DNA of 38,771 bases from Clostridia bacterium. Its GTDB lineage: Bacteria > Bacillota > Clostridia > Oscillospirales > CAG-382. The stretch spans positions 1-38,771 of the forward strand of contig JAGBXS010000031.1 of NCBI GenBank assembly GCA_017629175.1. Direction: 5' to 3'. The position numbers were made by a program, and so were the translations under genes. Positions 37,933-38,771 of this stretch are shown piece after piece. The notes below the pieces were generated by a model that saw only the letters and a program-made list of their open reading frames with translations, did no database searches and had not been told where the DNA came from. How positions within the stretch are numbered: position 1 is the first letter of the stretch; each line of letters opens with the position of its first letter.

Positions 37933-38535
37933 TTACACCTTGATCTTCTTATCCTTAAAATAATACTCCAAATCCTTTTCCCCAATGGGGCGCATCGCGC
38001 GGCAGGGATTGCCCACGGCAACCACGTTTGCGGGAATGTCTTTGGTAACAACGCTCCCCGCACCGATGACGGTATTATCCCCGATGGTGACCCCGGGCAT
38101 GATCAACGCTCCTGCACCGATCCAGCAGTTCTTACCGATACGAACGGGTGCGTTATACTGATACCCCTGCTCCCGCAACGCGGGCAGGATGGGATGCCCT
38201 GCCGTAGCCACGGTAACGTTGGGGCCAAACATGGTATGATCCCCCACGTAGATATGGGTATCGTCCACCAGGGTCAGGTTGAAATTGGCGTACACGTAAT
38301 TTCCGAAATGCACGTGCTTTCCACCCCAGTTGGCATGGAAGGGCGGCTCGATATAACAGCCTTCCCCCACCTCCGCAAGCATTTCCTTCAGCAGAGTCTG
38401 CCGTTTTTCCTGCTCTAACGGACGGGTGGCGTTGTAATCGTACAGCTTTTCCAGGCAGAGCAGTTGCTGTGCCATAATGGAATCGTCCATGGGAAGGTAC
38501 AGATCCCCGCTGTGAAGCTTATCCTTTTCACTCAT
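37933..38535 (-). CDS. Sugar O-acetyltransferase, LacA/Maa type
   Basis: A 200-residue hexapeptide-repeat acetyltransferase. The N-terminal Mac domain (about residues 9-60, LYLPMDDSIMAQQLLCLEKL) precedes the left-handed beta-helix: GKHVHFGNYVYANFNLTLVD (catalytic His region continues in GHPILPALREQG, around residue 113), APVRIGKNCWIGAGALIMPG and VTIGDNTVIGAGSVVTKDIP. Such enzymes transfer acetyl from acetyl-CoA to galactosides, maltose or similar sugars in the cytoplasm. GGGAGG lies 5 bases before the ATG and the terminator is strong. Which sugar is used cannot be told; maltose, galactoside and nodulation-type acetyltransferases share the signature. Confidence 0.9.
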   Translation of the reverse strand: MSEKDKLHSGDLYLPMDDSIMAQQLLCLEKLYDYNATRPLEQEKRQTLLKEMLAEVGEGCYIEPPFHANWGGKHVHFGNYVYANFNLTLVDDTHIYVGDHTMFGPNVTVATAGHPILPALREQGYQYNAPVRIGKNCWIGAGALIMPGVTIGDNTVIGAGSVVTKDIPANVVAVGNPCRAMRPIGEKDLEYYFKDKKIKV

Positions 38536-38568
38536 AAAAACCTCCCAAGGCTTGCATTCTCTGCCTTC

Positions 38569-38597
38569 ATTCTATCACAGAAGAAACAAATTTGCAA
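38569..38597 (-). promoter_or_regulatory. Sigma-A-like promoter of the LacA-type gene
   Basis: On the minus strand TTGCAA (38597-38592), a 17-base spacer, TAGAAT (38574-38569) preceded by TGA. It starts directly after the 5S rRNA terminator. Confidence 0.75.
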
Positions 38598-38627
38598 TAA
38601 AAAATCCGCACCAATCGGTACGGATTT
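38594..38627 (-). terminator. Intrinsic terminator of the rRNA operon
   Basis: On the minus strand AATCCGTACC-GATT-GGTGCGGATT (one G-U) followed by TTTTATTG, 7 bases past the 3' end of 5S rRNA. Confidence 0.9.
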
Positions 38628-38633
38628 CTTTGT

Positions 38634-38749
<116 letters not shown>

Positions 38750-38756
38750 TATGAAA

Positions 38757-38770
38757 CGCAGTTAACTGCG
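38757..38770. repeat. 14-bp palindrome upstream of 5S rRNA
   Basis: CGCAGTTAACTGCG, a perfect palindrome 8 bases upstream of the 5S 5' end, in the 23S-5S spacer. In the precursor RNA it would not form a stable hairpin (no loop), but it may pair with flanking sequence during processing. Confidence 0.6.
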
Positions 38771-38771
38771 A

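Overview
The window looks like a chromosomal contig end from a spore-forming, anaerobic-type Firmicute of class Clostridia, probably an Oscillospirales/Ruminococcaceae relative. This is inferred from gene content (holB-ricT order, type II pantothenate kinase, a PurC of the Ruminococcus type, an SDR-type UxuB), strong AGGAG ribosome binding sites, GC-rich third codon positions in AT-rich intergenic regions, and sporulation-type genes. It opens inside a nitroreductase gene and closes just upstream of a 5S rRNA, i.e. at an rRNA operon, where assemblies commonly break. No transposon, prophage, CRISPR array or tRNA was seen.

Layout. 1-1833 (-): a translationally coupled radical SAM / pyroglutamyl peptidase / nitroreductase operon. 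1955-4585 (-): holB and ricT, RicT carrying an unusual disordered N-terminus of about 250 residues. 4737-7411: coaW and an XRE-type regulator (+), three small overlapping genes of unknown role (-), and a small membrane protein (+). 7425-10370 (-): a SpoIID-like protein with three peptidoglycan-binding repeats behind a sigma-K-like promoter, an orphan phage-tail-like protein, and an orphan type IV pilin-like protein. 10547-14086 (-): a hexuronate operon, uxuA-uxuB-kdgA-kdgK, taking D-fructuronate/D-mannonate to KDPG cleavage. 14263-15066 (+): a collagen-like, BclA-type spore surface protein.

15115-17247 (-): an alpha/beta hydrolase and a GNAT acetyltransferase. 17490-21814 (+): two secreted lipoproteins (a DUF4855 protein with discoidin-like modules, and a CBM9-like protein) flanking a ferritin-like helical bundle gene. 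21929-23251 (+): an M20 metallopeptidase. 23538-27385: a lipid module, degV (FakB-like fatty-acid binding) coupled to an AMP-forming acyl ligase (+), facing a PlsC-type acyltransferase fused to a zinc ribbon (-). The degV promoter contains a palindrome in its spacer, and two related palindromes lie downstream; this is the most promising undescribed regulatory system in the window.

27542-38535: an alpha/beta hydrolase (+), an F420 ligase-family protein (-), a membrane-anchored SGNH/discoidin protein coupled to a metallo-beta-lactamase-fold hydrolase (+), a LiaF-like protein and purC (-), a two-gene membrane operon including a DUF2812-type protein with an internal tandem duplication (-), and a LacA-type acetyltransferase (-). 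The window ends with 5S rRNA (-).

Most promoters I could place are sigma-A-like with a 17-bp spacer and a TGn extension before the -10. Two spore-type genes instead carry mother-cell-sigma-like elements. All functions are read from sequence by eye; no database search was run.
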